From Artemisia argyi (Eukaryota > Streptophyta > Magnoliopsida > Asterales > Asteraceae): DNA of 64,000 nt. Made by a program: the position numbers and the translations under genes. The number at the start of each line of letters is the position of its first letter. Position 1 is the stretch's first letter. The DNA lies in the NCBI GenBank assembly GCA_030686995.1, contig CM060707.1, forward strand, positions 87,220,472-87,284,471. The letters run 5' to 3'. The notes under the pieces are model-generated. The model was given only the letters and a program-made list of their open reading frames with translations, was not told the DNA's origin and searched no databases. Below, one piece after another: positions 13,946 through 27,524 of the stretch.

Positions 13946-16900
13946 ATGGCTTCTTCTAAAGTCATCAAATACGCTCCCAATGTGGATTTCCAAGTGGAGA
14001 GCGTAGACCTGACCAAAAACAATGTGGTGGGAAACTTCGCCTACCCTGAAGGGTTCCCTGAATATAGGGATGTGGTGAAGTTTCTTCAAAACTGTTTCCT
14101 CACCACCACATTTACTAAAACTCCCTCTGTCATCTATCATGACTATTTGAGGGAATTCTGGTGCACAGCGATGGTTGAAAACCCTGATGCACCAAAGGAT
14201 GCCACCATAAGGTTCTCAGTAAAGAATGGGACTAAGTTCCTAACTCTTAACTATAAGACCTTTATCAAAGCCACTGGCCTTGATTATGCTGAGACCTTTG
14301 TTGCCCAACCCACTAAAGAGGAGTGAAGGCAATTTTGCTGGAACTTGGGCCCTATGACAAAAACCACCCTGAGGTAACTCCAAGGGCCCTCCTATCTAAA
14401 GCCCCAATCATCAAAACCTAGTTCCCTGCCCCTGGAGGATCCTGATGACCTTTGTCATTCAGGTCCTTGGGGGAAATAAATCCTCCACTGAGCAACTAAA
14501 CACTACTCAAGCAATGATAGTGATTGTCTCATAGAGGGTACAAAAATTGACCTTGGAGAAATTATCTTCAGGGACCTCATTGCAAAGTTGGGTGGGAAAT
14601 CTAGGCAAAAACTTATGTCATACCCTAGATTCATTTCCTGCGCCCTGCAAGACTTGCTGGTGTCCGAGTATGTTAAGCCTGATGTCGTAGGCTTTGAGCC
14701 TGATGTCCTACATAAGGCAAATTACTCTCGTGACCCTACTAAGGTTACACCTGTCGCCCTGACCACGTATATGCTTACTTATCCAGGGTGACAACAAGAT
14801 CTCACCAGTTCCCTCTCCCACCAAGAAGGTGAAGAGGAAGAAGGGACAAGGGTCCAGGAAGGTGGCTCAACCCAAGTCACTCGCCACTGAGACCTCTGTT
14901 CCCAAGCCTGACAAAAGGGGGCAACAACAACAGACCCTGACTGCTGACACCCTCAGGATCATAACCGAATCATTGACCCCAAAACAAAGGCCAACGGAGG
15001 GCACTGAGACATCACACTCAGTGTCCTCGGGCAAACCCATTCCCAAAGGCTCTACTGACATAAACAAGTCAGTGGAGTTGGAATCAACCCAACCTCCACA
15101 TCCTGTTAAAGGCTCTGGCAAATCACAACCAGGGTCTCAGGGAGCTAGGGGTCCTAAATCCTTGGTGGGGCAGCACTACTCCACTGAGAAGGGGACCCAC
15201 ACCACTTCACATCCTGCTAAAGGCTTGGTTAAATCACAACCCAAGCATCAGGGAGTTAACGCCCCTAAATCTTCGACAAGCCAGCGCAAACCTGTTGGAA
15301 AGGGGTAAACCCACTCAGGTGCCTGATGAGGACATTCGCAGATCAAAGCTTTTGTCTAAGGGCATAACAACTCTTCCCAAAGACTCAGAGGGACTCATAC
15401 AACCCGCTAATAGGGACACAACAATCATGATTCCTAAGGATGACACTGGGAAATACCCATCAGTGTCTGAAGGGATCACGGGGGACAAAGACTTAGAGGG
15501 AAAAAGACCACCCGCTGATATGGAACCCAAACCCACTCATGGAGGTGCCCACAACTTGGGAACTGGCTCTAAGGACCAGGCAGGTAAAACCCAGTCTGTT
15601 GGATTAGAGGGGTCAGGACCTGGCCACAATGAAGGCAAGTCTTCTAATGAAGAGGAGTCAGATTACCTTATTTTGCAGATTCAGTCAATGGCTGATGTTC
15701 AGGCAGCCTTGTTCTCAGATGATGACTTCCACAGTGATGAGGAGGTTTTTGAAGCCAGAGATGACATGGTGGTTGAGGAGACAGTCCCTGAACAAATCTC
15801 TCAGTCTCCTCAATCCTCTGACCATGAAGCTGCTAAACACCACTCTGAATCAGAATCCTCAGGAGATGATCAAGCTCCTCTCACTGAGAAGTTCTTTACA
15901 AAGTTCATCAGGAGGGCGACCAATGCCTTATTCATGGGAGTCACTGATCAAGTTTTTGACATGCACACTGAGCAAGCTGTTCATTACTTCAACCTCAAAA
16001 ATGCTGTTGAAGAATTTAATGACGATGTCAGGGAACAGAATGCCTCAGTTTCCTTCTCCCTGACACAGATGGTCTCCCACCTTAACAAGTTCCTTGAATC
16101 CCTCACCAAGCTGAATACAGGGGTTCAGTCGATTCAAGAATCAGTTAAGGATGATCCTGAACTCACCAGGAAGCTTCTTCAGGATTTAGAGACTTATCAG
16201 CTCAATTCAGTGCATCTCACTGAGCTACTCAACCTGCTGAAGTCCTTCAATCTTTAGGCTTTTAATAGCTCAGTAGAGTCTGTTAAAACCTCCCTTGCTA
16301 CCTTGGATCTCTCAGTGGTAGCTCAGTCTCAGAAGTCAGCCTCTATTGCTTGGAGTTTTGGTTATCGATTGACAGTAGTGGAGAATGCTCAGGCATCCCT
16401 TGAAGCCAAAGTATCAACAATTCAGAAGGACACCTCAGACATCAAGTCCATGATGACTGAGATCTATCAGGCCTTCAAGGGTTCCTCTACCTCTGCATCA
16501 GTCACTCCAACTCTTGCCATCACTGCAGCTCAGGAAACAGTTGAGGGGGAGAATGTCACTGATGCCCCTCATACTGAAGCCCAAGATGAAGCTACCGATG
16601 TTGCTTTAAGAGGACAACCCTCTCACACTGAGGGGGAGCATGTCACTAAGGCCACTCCTATCTCATCAGTTCAACCTCAAGAAAAAACAGTCTCTTCATC
16701 TCATCAGTAGGATAAAGGCAAAAGCATTGCTACAACACCTAAACTTGAAATAGTGTTGAAGCCTGCCTCCACCATAGTCAGACAGGACCCTGATGAACCA
16801 ATCAGAGTTCCATTTGAGATCAATGGGGTAATCCATCACCTCACTGATGCTGAAATTCAGGCCTATTTGGAAAGAGATGAGATACTAAAAATGGTGGTTG

Positions 16901-17446
16901 TTGAAGAAAGGATGAGCAAACCTGAACTGATAAAGGTTGTTCATAAAGAGGCTGAGAAGATTGGTTTGGCAATTGAGGAACTGGCCACTGGGCAAGCTGG
17001 AGCTGTCTTCAAAAAGGCTCAGGAGGAAGAGATGAGCGCCCTAAAAAAAGAAAGAGAACAAAAGCTCAGGAAGGACGCTCAGATCAGAAAGACAAGGATT
17101 GTCAGGTACACATGGGTGATGAAAAAAAGGATGAAACCTGAAACCATCACTGACATTCAAATCCATCGTAACATCAGTCCTACAGTTGTCACTGTCTTCA
17201 GGGGACAATACCAAAGAATAATGGACATCCATGATCCATTCAGGTTCACTGACTTTGGCATCTCTGAGCTGGATGAGCTCTGACCAATCATCTCCAATAA
17301 GCAGAATGTGGTGGTTCCTAGTCTCTTGAAATCACTGAAGCTTAGGTATGAAAGACTGATAAACATGCCTGAAGCTCTTGGCATTCCTTTTCTACTTCCT
17401 GCTTCATCCACTCAAGTTGCTCCACCAAAGGCCTCCAAAAGGAAGA
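13946..17446 (+). pseudogene. Sirevirus A accessory ORF (post-pol), first part
   Basis: Long extra ORF downstream of pol. It belongs to a protein family I recognise from Asteraceae copia elements, which often annotation pipelines list as hypothetical or copia-type proteins. The N-terminal domain (13946-14800) reads MASSKVIKYAPNVDF..., with FLQNCFLTTTFTKTPSV and YLREFWCTAM. A low-complexity Pro/Ser/Lys/Glu linker follows (14830-15650), then an acidic stretch and a coiled-coil-like region (15890-16480), then a basic C-terminal region (16750-17446). Frame changes occur near 14324 and 14426 and between 14520 and 14590, with stops at 16255, 16708 and 17281. The function is unknown. CHR2 interrupts it at 17451 and it resumes at 26727. 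Confidence 0.8.
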
Positions 17447-17451
17447 GGAAG
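17447..17451 (+). repeat. Target-site duplication GGAAG of CHR2 (left)
   Basis: GGAAG precedes the LTR at 17452 and recurs at 26722-26726. Joining across the element restores the accessory-ORF frame (KRK then QIELESEIKVPGLEC). Confidence 0.95.
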
Positions 17452-20400
17452 TGTAACACCCCAACCCAAGAAGGGCTAAAGTGTAACATTATGGAGTCAA
17501 ATCAGAACACCAGCCAAACGGAGATACAGTTCCATACAAAGCTTACAAAGGTTACAAAGGAAAAACTAAACAAATACAAAATACAAAAGGGCAACACTAA
17601 TGAACTAAGCCCAAATACAATATACTAAGCCCATCATCAATTACTTCTAATCATCTCTAAGTCCGCCAAGTAGCTAATCAGGGTGAAGTCTTCTAAGCCC
17701 AAAATAAAATCTCTCATCCATAAACCCAGCTTCCTACTAAACCTTCCGCAGGAAAAGAAATGCGGCTAAGCTTAAAAAGCCCAGTGAACAGATATATATA
17801 TAGACGAAGCAAAAGATAAGGAACAAAGAATATCATAGGGTGCATTGGGGAAAACGAAAGGTATAATAAGGATGATAAGAATAAGTTAAAGGTTAGGTTA
17901 TATCAGCATTCTACCACGAGCCAAACAAAACAAAACAAAGTCTTCAGCAAAGTAACCATGTACTCAAAGGGGAGACCTCAGAATACCAAATGTAATAGGA
18001 GGGGAGTCCTCAAGTAACCACGGAGTAGCTAGCTCCCAAATATATGTGAAAGGCATGTATTGCACACAGTACCAGACACCAAAGCAAATGTAGTAGCAAA
18101 TCAAATTAAAGCAAATCTAGGATGCATCCATACGCCGCTACCCAAACCATTTGCAGATCAAACAAAGGGACGGTGTGGAACATCACTCGACCACACTGGA
18201 GTCATGACATTTGTGCATCAATGCCACGGTCATGTTTCCTTCATGACTAGGAAAATACTCGGGTATAATACTGAAGGGTCAAAGGCAAATCAAATAGCAA
18301 AGTCTAAGTCAAATCAAAGTATCATAATCCAAGGTTCAAAGCAAGGTTCAGGTCAAAGGTTTACAAATGGCAGGGTTTATAATCAGAGTTCAAATCAAAG
18401 GTTCATAGCAAAGGTTCAATTCAAATGGATCAATGTCAATGGGTCAAATGGAAAGATCAAAGTCAAGGTTCCAATCCACAAGGTTCACTATTCCAAGTTC
18501 CAAAGTCCCAAAGTTCATAATCAAAGGGTCATAATAAGAGTTTTAAACAAAAGTTCAATTTAGTAGGTTCCCATCACTTGCTTAAAAAGGTTCGTAGTAC
18601 AATCCCATTTGGAAAGGTTTATAACAAGGATTCATTTAGAAAAGATCTTCCAAAGATGACATTTATAAAATCCCATCGATAAGTGATCTTAAATCATATT
18701 AAAAGTGCCGCTATAAAATAGTTTCTGCTTTAAATGTTCCCATAAAATAATTAAGAAAAGAAATTTCACCTCCCGTTATATTATCCAAAAAGAACATTCA
18801 AAGTCTCACAAGGGTTTCACCTCCCGTTATAATATCCCAAAGGGTATCCAAACTCTCACAAAGGTTCAAAGATTAAGGTTCAAAGGTTAAGGTCACAAAA
18901 GGTTATCGAATGGATCATAAGAGTTCAAACGAATAACAATAGGATCGCAAATACCGATGAAATACATCAATTATAGAGCCGAGTACAAAGGATCATAAAC
19001 AAGATCAAACGGAATACGATAACAAATCAAAGACAAAGTCAAGAGAGAGGAAGTGTGCACTCTTACTGAAAGAGTACGGAATATCTGTACCTTTGCCGAA
19101 TCAATCAAAACCAGGATCAAAACAAACGAGAAAAGGTCACTCCCGCTTTATCAGACCTAGAAGAAAGTGGATAAAGAATTACAAAGCGCTCAAATTCATT
19201 AAGTTACCTCTTTTAGTTATCTTTCCATTTGTAGTAACTTTTCATATATAACAGGTTACCATTTTAGAAAATATCCTTATTTAGCAAGTTTCCAAAATAG
19301 TAAGTTTCCAAATTATAAATAGGTTAAGTCATTGATTTAAGTATTATAATGAAATCAGGGTTGATTAGGTTAAATTACCATATTTTAGGGTTTAATATGA
19401 AATTAATCTAAGTTAAAGGTCTAAAGTGTAAATATTGCAAGTTTCTATATTTTATACCAGTAGCACACAAAATAACAATATTTATTGATTAAACCTTCAG
19501 GTTTACAAATGTTACATATTACACCCTTTATATAAATTCCCATTTAAATCCTTATTAATATTTATTTTACATTTTAATCCATAACTAATTCATTTTAACA
19601 CATGAACTCCTAAATTTCCAGAATTTACACAATCTATCCCTCACATTAAAATATGTACAAAACACCCTTAAATATCAAAATTTACAAAACACACCCCTTT
19701 ACTTTATTTATTTTAATTCAGATATATTTATTTACATAATTAACATACAAACCCTTTAATTATAAATTTAACACTTAACACCCCCATATTATATTTTCTA
19801 TAAGTCACCTCTGGTCTAACATGAAATACAAAAATGTCCCTTACGTTTGATAAATTACAAAACGCACCCTTAACTATTAAAAACACAATCTGATTAACTT
19901 TTAAAACCACAAACCTAACCCTAAACAATCCAGATCATCACATCATCATTTATTAATCCTTAAAACACATTCAATGAATCGAATTTCACCCAAAAACCCT
20001 AACCCTAACATTTTCACGATTTTGTTTTCTTTAATTTCTTTTAATTTTGAAAACCCAATTACAAAAAGAATTACCACCGATCAATATATGCTTCCACAAT
20101 TATATATCTTATTTTTCTGATGTTATGTAGCCTACACAAGACCCAAGAAAATATATATAAAGCTGGAAAATTTTCGTAGCATTGATTCTATATTAATTTG
20201 GGTTTTATCCATTTTTAATTCGTATGATTAATATTGTGTGCATGGATCGATTTTATCATTTTCTACAGATCATATATGATTTATAGAATTATATAAAAAT
20301 ACCAGAAAGATTTTAGAACGTGTGGTGAGGTAGAACAAATTTCTTGTTTCTCGGCTATAAAATACGACCAACCAAAAATGAAATCGAATACCCAGTCACT

Positions 20401-20913
20401 CCACAGCCTTCACCACTATTTTTCCAGCTTCTATAGGGTAGAACACGTCCAAGAAAAATAGCCAAGAGCCTCTGAAAATTTTGGAGCCGTCAGTTTTGAT
20501 TTTAGGGTGGGATTTGGGATTTTAATTTGATAAATGGGAAAATAAAAGAAACCGTGTATTTGATGGGAGGGGGGAGGTATTTTTGGCTGGAATATGGCTA
20601 GGCAAGATTAAATCACTGAATTTAAAAGTTTCTCAAATTATTTGTGCTTATCTCCTTTTTATTAATGTGGTGTACATTTAATTAAATAAAATCAGGCCTT
20701 AAATAATTTTCCATGCGTGGTACATATTTTTGTGAGAGTCAAAATGTTGCAAAATATTCATACAAAAATAATATTGATCATATGTTACTCATTTCCAAGT
20801 GTTTGGGATTTATTTGTTTTTTTTTTTTTTTTTTTTTGTAAGTATTTATTTAAGTTTTAAGTTATAGGGGCAATTTGGTCATTTAAGCACGTTTTGAAAA
20901 TATGGGTTTTACA
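17452..20913 (-). repeat. CHR2 LTR, left copy (3' LTR on the minus strand)
   Basis: Matches 23304-26721 closely. It contains a stretch rich in AAGGTTCA/CAAAGGTT phrases (about 18290-18560), a ~50-bp duplicated TTTCACCTCCCGTTATA block near 18767-18860, and a (T)19-20 run near 20818 that is absent from the other copy. Confidence 0.93.
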
Positions 20914-23303
20914 ACTATCTCCCCCTCAAAAGAATTTTCTTCCTCAAAAATGCAAAAGGTAAGGTGGCAAAACAACACGAAGGTACACCAGACTACGAAC
21001 AGAAAAGGGAGTAGTTGACTGGCATAGATTCAGACTTAGAGAATTTTCAACAAACAGAATGTCTCTGTTTCCCATGACTTTCTCTTATTGATCCAAAGAT
21101 AGTTTCGGTTTCCCCAGAGAAGGCACATCGTACAGAATCCAAATCAAAGAATCACATACCGAACGTAACAGATTATAGTCGTATCTCCTTAAAAGATATA
21201 CAAAGGAAGATATAGGATTGGGTGGGTATTTCGTCCATGGACAAGGAAATGGACTGATCAGATGAGAATGTATCGAATGATAGCAATCATGAGGGTGGTA
21301 TAAGTTTAAATAGTTTCGTCTTCAAGACAACCTTTCAAAGGTATTCTCCTAAACCGACGAATCTTGATTTTCAGAATCCAAAACCTCATTTTTACCTCAT
21401 AACAGGTTATCATGGAATGGCTCCATCAAATAGATAGCAAAACATAGGTGTAGCTCTTCATAGTAACAGATCAAATAGATAGAAAACAGGTTGATCAAAG
21501 ACATCAAATGGCAGGAAGCTCTACAATAGAACTTAAGATTTTTATCAGAAACACTGAAGTCAAACAATCGCGTGTCAAGTATCCAAACACATCAAGCGTA
21601 CGACGATAAGGCGGATCAAACGTACAGATCGAAAGAATCCTAAAGTCTCACTATTCGCAGATAGTCGCAAACAAAAACAGAAATCTAAGGCTCCTCTAAG
21701 GCACTTCTCAAGACATCCTATGAACACAACAAGTGCACGTTATATGATGTAAGTATTATCACGTTGGCCAGGCGTCATAATGCTAGCATCATATAAATAT
21801 GCCCTCATGATGGTCATACTTTATCTCAATCAGTGAACAAATCTACAAATCCACCTAATAGTCCAACTAACTCCTGGGTTAGACCTATTCAAAGATCAAT
21901 AAGGAAACGATGTCGACAAAACAATGAAGCTCGGAAAGACGTAACAAAATCAAACAATCATCATCCGAAAGAAACATGTCGCTAAGGCATCAATTCATCA
22001 TAAGGTTCGTTTCAAGAATTTGTCTTATCTTATGTCCGAGTAGTCGGTCTTCGTCCATCTTCCAATCTGAGAGTGAAACGGGATCATTAACTTGAGTTTT
22101 GTTTCCTCAAGCCTTCCGCAGTTCTTCTTGGAATGTGATAGAGTAATGTGAACCTCTGGTACGATCTTCAATCTCCTCCTCTTCCAGTCTGCTTCCGCTC
22201 TCAATTCATCTTAGTACAACTAAGATGAATAGGAAGTGAGACTGTATGTTCTTCATCAGCTCCAGGTTGGCCCTCTTGACCAGGTTCCTGCGTTCTGCTC
22301 GTCCACTCTTCCGTCTTGCAAGGAGTGTCATCAACTCTCCAGGGTAGTTACTGTTGTCTGCCCTCTTCTATTTCTACCCAGCTCCGTCCTTTGGTGGAAA
22401 CTTGGTGGTTCATCAGGAATATTAACCGGAACTCAGGGTGTCAAAAATAGTCCACATGATAAGGTTCATTCCTCGGTGTACAAAATAGGTGCAAGAGAAC
22501 TACATAACCGCGAAAGTAACATACGAGTCTCTAGAGAAAATAATGATAGCAAAAGTTCAAAGATAGGAAATCATGGTAGAGGATTTTTCAAATAGTTCAA
22601 AACATCAAAGGTGAGACATAGTAGAACAATCGTCAGCATCTCGAATGCTTAAGCAACCAAATCTCATATCAAGATCAAATCGAAGTTGACCTTCCCAGGA
22701 AAGATAGACCAACCTAGCAAACCTTTATCATTCAAAGTGAAAGGAAATACTCTTATACTCGTGGTAAAACACCACCCGACTTCTCAGAGATGGAAAAGAT
22801 GAGTAAAACTCATAACAGGTTACAAAGGATTTAGCAAAATCAAGATACGAACATAGAGTGCTTCAAACACGTCATCGCCATGTAGATTCTCAGAATGCCC
22901 AAAGAGATGTCAAAAGGATCAACAAACAGATCAGAGATCAAAGATAAGGTCAAAATAAAGTTATGCATTAACACGCAATCTTAAATGCCTTCCAACTTAC
23001 TAGTGGTAAACTTAGGCGGTGCAAAATCTCTAATTCTAAAAGAATGATTCCAAAAAAGCATAGCTAAACGTAAGGCACGAAACAGAGTAATGCGGAAGCA
23101 AATATACATAAGCGGAATCTTAGAGTCTACCATTCCTTACCGGTCAAAACTAAAGTTCATATAGGGGATTCCTAAAGCAAGTTGTCAAAGCGGTTTCCTA
23201 TGTTCCTACAGTGGAAGCCTAATGGTCCAATACTCACAGGTCATAGCCTAAGCTCTACGGTTGTTGCATCCGCTGATCCAAACCCGGTCTCTAATACCAT
23301 AAT
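20914..23303 (-). other. CHR2 internal region, non-coding
   Basis: 2390 bases bounded by the polypurine tract at the left and the tRNA-Met-type primer binding site at the right (minus-strand orientation). I find no retroelement domain in any frame. The longest open stretch (22236-22595, +) shows no recognisable motif. Confidence 0.75.
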
Positions 23304-26300
23304 TGTAACACCCCAACCCAAGAAGGGCTAAAGTGTAACATTATGGAGTCAAATCCGAACACAAGCCAAACGGAGATACAGTTCCATACAAAGCTTACAA
23401 AGGTTACAAAGGAAAAACTAAACAAATACAAAATACAAAAGGGCAACACTAATGAACTAAGCCCAAATACAATATACTAAGCCCATCATCAATTAAATCT
23501 AATCATCTCTAAGTCCGCCAAGTAGCTAATCAGGGTGAAGTCTTCTAAGCCCAAAATAAAATCTCTCATCCATAAACCCAACTTCCTACTAAACCTGCCG
23601 CAGGAAAAGAAATGCGGCTGAGCTTAAAAAGCCCAGTGAACAGATATATATAAACGAAGCAAAAGATAAGGAACAAAGAATATCATAGGGTGCATTGGGG
23701 AAAACAAAAGGTATAATAAGGATGATAAGAATAACTTAAAGGTTAGGTTATATCAGCATTCTACCATGAGCCAAACAAAACAAAAGAAAGTCTTCAGCAA
23801 AGTAACCATGTACTCAAAGGGGAGACCTCAGAATACCAAATGTAATAGGAGGGGAGTCCTTAAGTAACCACGGAGTAGCTAGCTCCCAAATATATCTAAA
23901 AGGCATGTATTGCACACAGTACCAGACACCAAACCAAATGTAGTAGCAAATCAAATCAAAACAAATCTAGGATGCATCCATACGCCCCTACCCAAACTAA
24001 TTGCAGATCAAACAAAGGGACGGTGTGGAACATCACTCGACCACACTGGAGTCATGACATTGGTGCATCAATGCCACGGTCATGTTACCTTCATGACTAG
24101 GAAAATGCTCGGGTATAATACTGAAGGGTCAAAGGAAAATCAAATAGCAAATTCTAAGTCAAATCAAAGTATCATAATCCAAGGTTCATAGCAAGGTTCA
24201 GGTCAAAGGTTTACAAATGGCAGGGTTCATAATCAGAGTTCAAATCAAAGGTTCATAGCAAAGGTTCAATTCAAATGGATCAATGTCAATGGGTCAAATG
24301 GAAAGATCAAAGTCAAGGTTCCAATCCACAAGGTTCACTATTCCAATTTCCAAAGTTCATGATCAAAGGGTCATAATAAGAGTTTTAAACAAAAGTTCAA
24401 TTTAGTAGGTTCCCATCACTTGCTTAAAAAGGTTCGTAGTACAATCCCATTTAGAAAGGTTTATAACAAGGATTCATTTAGAAAAGATCTTCCAAAGATG
24501 ACATTTATAAAAATCCCATAGATAAGTGATCTTAAATCATATTAAAAGTGTCGTTATAAAATAGTTTCTCCTTTAAATGTTCCCATATCATAATTAAGAA
24601 TAGAAATTTCACCTCCCGTTATATTATCCCAAAAGAACATTCAAAGTCTCACAAGGGTTTCACCTCCCGTTATAATATCCCAAAGGGTATCCAAAGTCTC
24701 ACAAAGGTTCAAAGGTTAAGGTCACAAAAGGTTATCGAATGGATCATAAAAGTTCAAACGAATAACAATAGGATCGCAAATACCGGTGAAACACATCAAT
24801 TATAGAGCCGAGTACGAAGGATCATAAACAGGAATCATAATACGATAACAAATCAAAGACAAAATCAAGAGAGAGGAAGTGTGCACTCTTACTGAAAGAG
24901 TACGGAATATCTGTACCTTTGCCGAATCAATCAAAACCAGGATCAAACAAAAGGAGAAAAGGTCACTCCCGCTTTACCGGACCTAGAAGAAAGTGGATAA
25001 CGAATTACAAAGCGCTTAAATTCATTAAGTTACCTCTTTTAGTTATCTTTCCATTTTTAGTAACTTTCCATATATAACAGGTTTCCATTTTAGAAAGTTT
25101 CCTTATTTAGCAAGTTTCCAAAATAGTAAGTTTCCAAATTATAATTAGGTTAAGTCATTGATTTAAGTATTATAATGAAATCAGGGTTGATTAGGTCAAA
25201 TTACCATATTTTAGGGTTTAATATGAAATTAATCTAAGTTAAAGGTCTAAAGTGTAAATATTGCAAGTTTCTATATTTTATACTAGTAGCACACAAAATA
25301 ACAATATTTACTGATTAAACCTTCAGGTTTACAAATGTTACATATTACACCCTTTATATAAATTCCCATTTAAATCCTTTTTAATATTTATTTTACATTT
25401 TAATCCATAACTAATTCATTTTAACACATGAACTCCTAAATTTCCAGAATTTACACAATCTATCCCTCACATTAAAATATGTACAAAACACCCTTAAATA
25501 TCAGAATTTACAAAACACACCCCTATACTTTATTTATTTTAATTCAGATATATTTATTTACATAATTAACATTTAAACCCTATAATTATAAATTTAACAA
25601 TTTACACCCCCATATTAGATTTTCTATAAGTCACCTCTGGTCTAACATGAAATACAAAAATGTCCCTTAAGTTTGATAAATTACAAAACGCACCCTTAAC
25701 TATTAAAAACACAATCAGATTAACTATTAAAACCACAAACCTAACCCTAAACAATCCAAATCATCACATCATCATTTATTAGTCCTTAAAACACATTCAA
25801 TGAATCGAATTTCACCTAGAAACCCTAACCCTAACATTTTCACGATTTTGTTTCCTTTTATTTCTTTTAATTTTGAAAATCCAATTACAAAAAGAATTAC
25901 CACCGACCAATATATGCTTCCACAATTATATATCTTATTTTTTTGATGTTATATAGCCTACACACGACCCAAGAAAATATATATAAAGCTGGAAAAATTT
26001 CGTAGCATCGATTCTATATTAATTTGGGTTTTATCCATTTTTAATTCGTATGATTAATATTTCTTGCCTGGATCGATTTCATCATTTTCTACAGATCATA
26101 TATGATATATTGAGTTATATAAAAATACCAGAAAGGTTTTAGAATGTGTGGTGAGGTAGAACAAATTTCTTGTTTCTCGGCTATAAAATACGACCAACAA
26201 AAAATGAAATCGAATACCCAATCACTCCACAACCTTCACCACTATTTTCCCAGCTTCTATAGGGTAGAACACGTCCAACAAAAATAGCCAAGAGCCTCTG

Positions 26301-26721
26301 AAAATTTGGAGCCGTCAATTTTGATTTTAGGGGGGATTAGGGATTTTAATTTGATAAATGGGAAAATAAAAGAAACCGTGTATTTGATGGAAGGGGGAGG
26401 TATTTTCGGCTGGAATATGGCTAGGCAAGACCGAATCACTGAATTTAAAAGCTTCCCAAATTATTTGTGCTTATCTCCTTTTTATTAATGTGGTGTACAA
26501 TTAATTAAATAAAATCGGGCCTTAAATAATTTTCCATGCGTGGTACATATTATTGTGAGAGTCAAAATGTTGCAAAATATTCATACAAAAATAATATTGA
26601 TCATATGTTACTCATTTCCAAGTGTTTAGGATTTATTTGGTTTTTTTAAGTATTTATTTAAGTTTTAAGTTATAGGGGCAATTTGGTCATTTAAGCATGT
26701 TATGAAAATGTGGGTTTTACA
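23304..26721 (-). repeat. CHR2 LTR, right copy (5' LTR on the minus strand)
   Basis: 3418 bp, opening TGTAACACCCCAACCC and ending GGGTTTTACA in plus orientation, i.e. the inverse of a TG...CA LTR. It lacks the long T run of the left copy and has small indels. Flanked at right by TSD GGAAG (26722-26726). Confidence 0.93.
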
Positions 26722-27071
26722 GGAAGCAAATTGAGTTGGAATCTGAGATCAAGGTCCCAGGGCTGGAGTGTGACAGCTCTCGTACTAAAGGAATCACCTT
26801 CATGAACAGTGTGGTCTTTGAAGTTCCTAAAAGAGGCATGTGCTTTACTAATGAGTATGGAAACCCTGCTTTCCAATGATGGGCTAACATTGATAAGGCT
26901 GGGATAAAGGCAATGCTAATGTACCTCATGCTGGCTTCCCCTGTCAGGTGTGCTAAAAATATGAGGTTCTGCCTGGACCTTAAGGCTAAGATTGAGGAGC
27001 ACCCTGAGAAGCATCTACTGAGATCTAAGAAGGCAAAGCTTGAAGCTCTTGGTTACCATATGAATATCTGA
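26722..27071 (+). pseudogene. Sirevirus A accessory ORF, C-terminal part
   Basis: After one TSD copy the frame runs ELESEIKVPGLEC... through NPAFQ, a TGA at 26878-26880 where the family has Arg, then WANIDKAGIKAMLMYLMLAS and SKKAKLEALGYHMNI to a stop at 27069-27071. The C-terminal motif KLEALGY is typical of this accessory family as I remember it, and confirms that CHR2 split a single ORF. Confidence 0.85.
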
Positions 27072-27131
27072 ATCTGCAAAAACTATATTTTTTTGTTTTT
27101 GTATTATCAGTAGGATCTGTAATAACTATTA

Positions 27132-27385
27132 CTCCCTCCGTCCCTAAATAAATGTCCACTATTGACTTTCAAAGTCTTTTTGTTCCAACTTTGACTTTGA
27201 ATTATTTCATTCGTGTTATATAATACTTGATGAAAATTATACCAATGAAAATACATTTAACACCAAATTCGCTCATATATTTTGTATCAAGTATTACATA
27301 ACACAAATAAAATAATTTACGGTCAAAGTTAAAAAGAGAAGACTTAAAAAGTCAATAGTGGACACTTATTTAGGGACGGAGGTAG
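27132..27385. mobile_element. Stowaway-type MITE (Tc1/mariner-related)
   Basis: Terminal inverted repeats begin CTCCCTCCGTCCCTAAATAA and end TTATTTAGGGACGGAGGTAG. The inverted arms extend through GTCCACTATTGACTTT / AAAGTCAATAGTGGAC-like sequence. It is flanked by the dinucleotide TA (27130-27131 and 27386-27387). Length is 254 bp with no coding capacity. This terminus and TA target are the hallmark of plant Stowaway MITEs. It lies in the Sirevirus A untranslated region between accessory ORF and 3' LTR. Confidence 0.93.
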
Positions 27386-27508
27386 TAATAAACATTGAAG
27401 TTCTTCTAAGTTATCAGTGTCCTACTCTAATTACATTAACACTCAGTGAAAGATGAAGACTCCTGCCAACTCACACTGAATCATGAAACACTTAGGCTAT
27501 CTGTATAT

Positions 27509-27524
27509 CCAAATAGGGGGAGAC
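27509..27524 (+). other. Sirevirus A polypurine tract
   Basis: AAATAGGGGGAGA immediately upstream of the 3' LTR, the primer for plus-strand DNA synthesis. Confidence 0.8.

Larger units (their letters stand above)
17452..26721 (-). mobile_element. CHR2: second long-LTR, gag-pol-less chromovirus derivative (minus strand)
   Basis: About 9.27 kb with LTRs of 3462 bp (17452-20913) and 3418 bp (23304-26721) around a 2390-bp internal part. On the minus strand the LTR starts TGTAAAACCC and ends GGGGTGTTACA. The primer binding site (TGGTATTAGAGACC) is at 23286-23300 and the polypurine tract (TGAGGGGGAGATAG) at 20914-20935. Next to the tract, GAGGAAGAAAATTCTTTTGAG resembles the chromovirus pol end. 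No gag or pol domain is seen inside. The sequence differs from CHR1, so it is another family with the same design. Confidence 0.92.

Noticed and set aside
13829..14140. 103-codon minus-strand frame
   Set aside because: Antisense shadow of the accessory-ORF start at 13946; no independent motif.
18060..18563. 167-codon frame in CHR2 LTR (partner 23910-24191)
   Set aside because: The right LTR copy has a stop early in it and the sequence is a repeated AAGGTTCA phrase; not a conserved protein.
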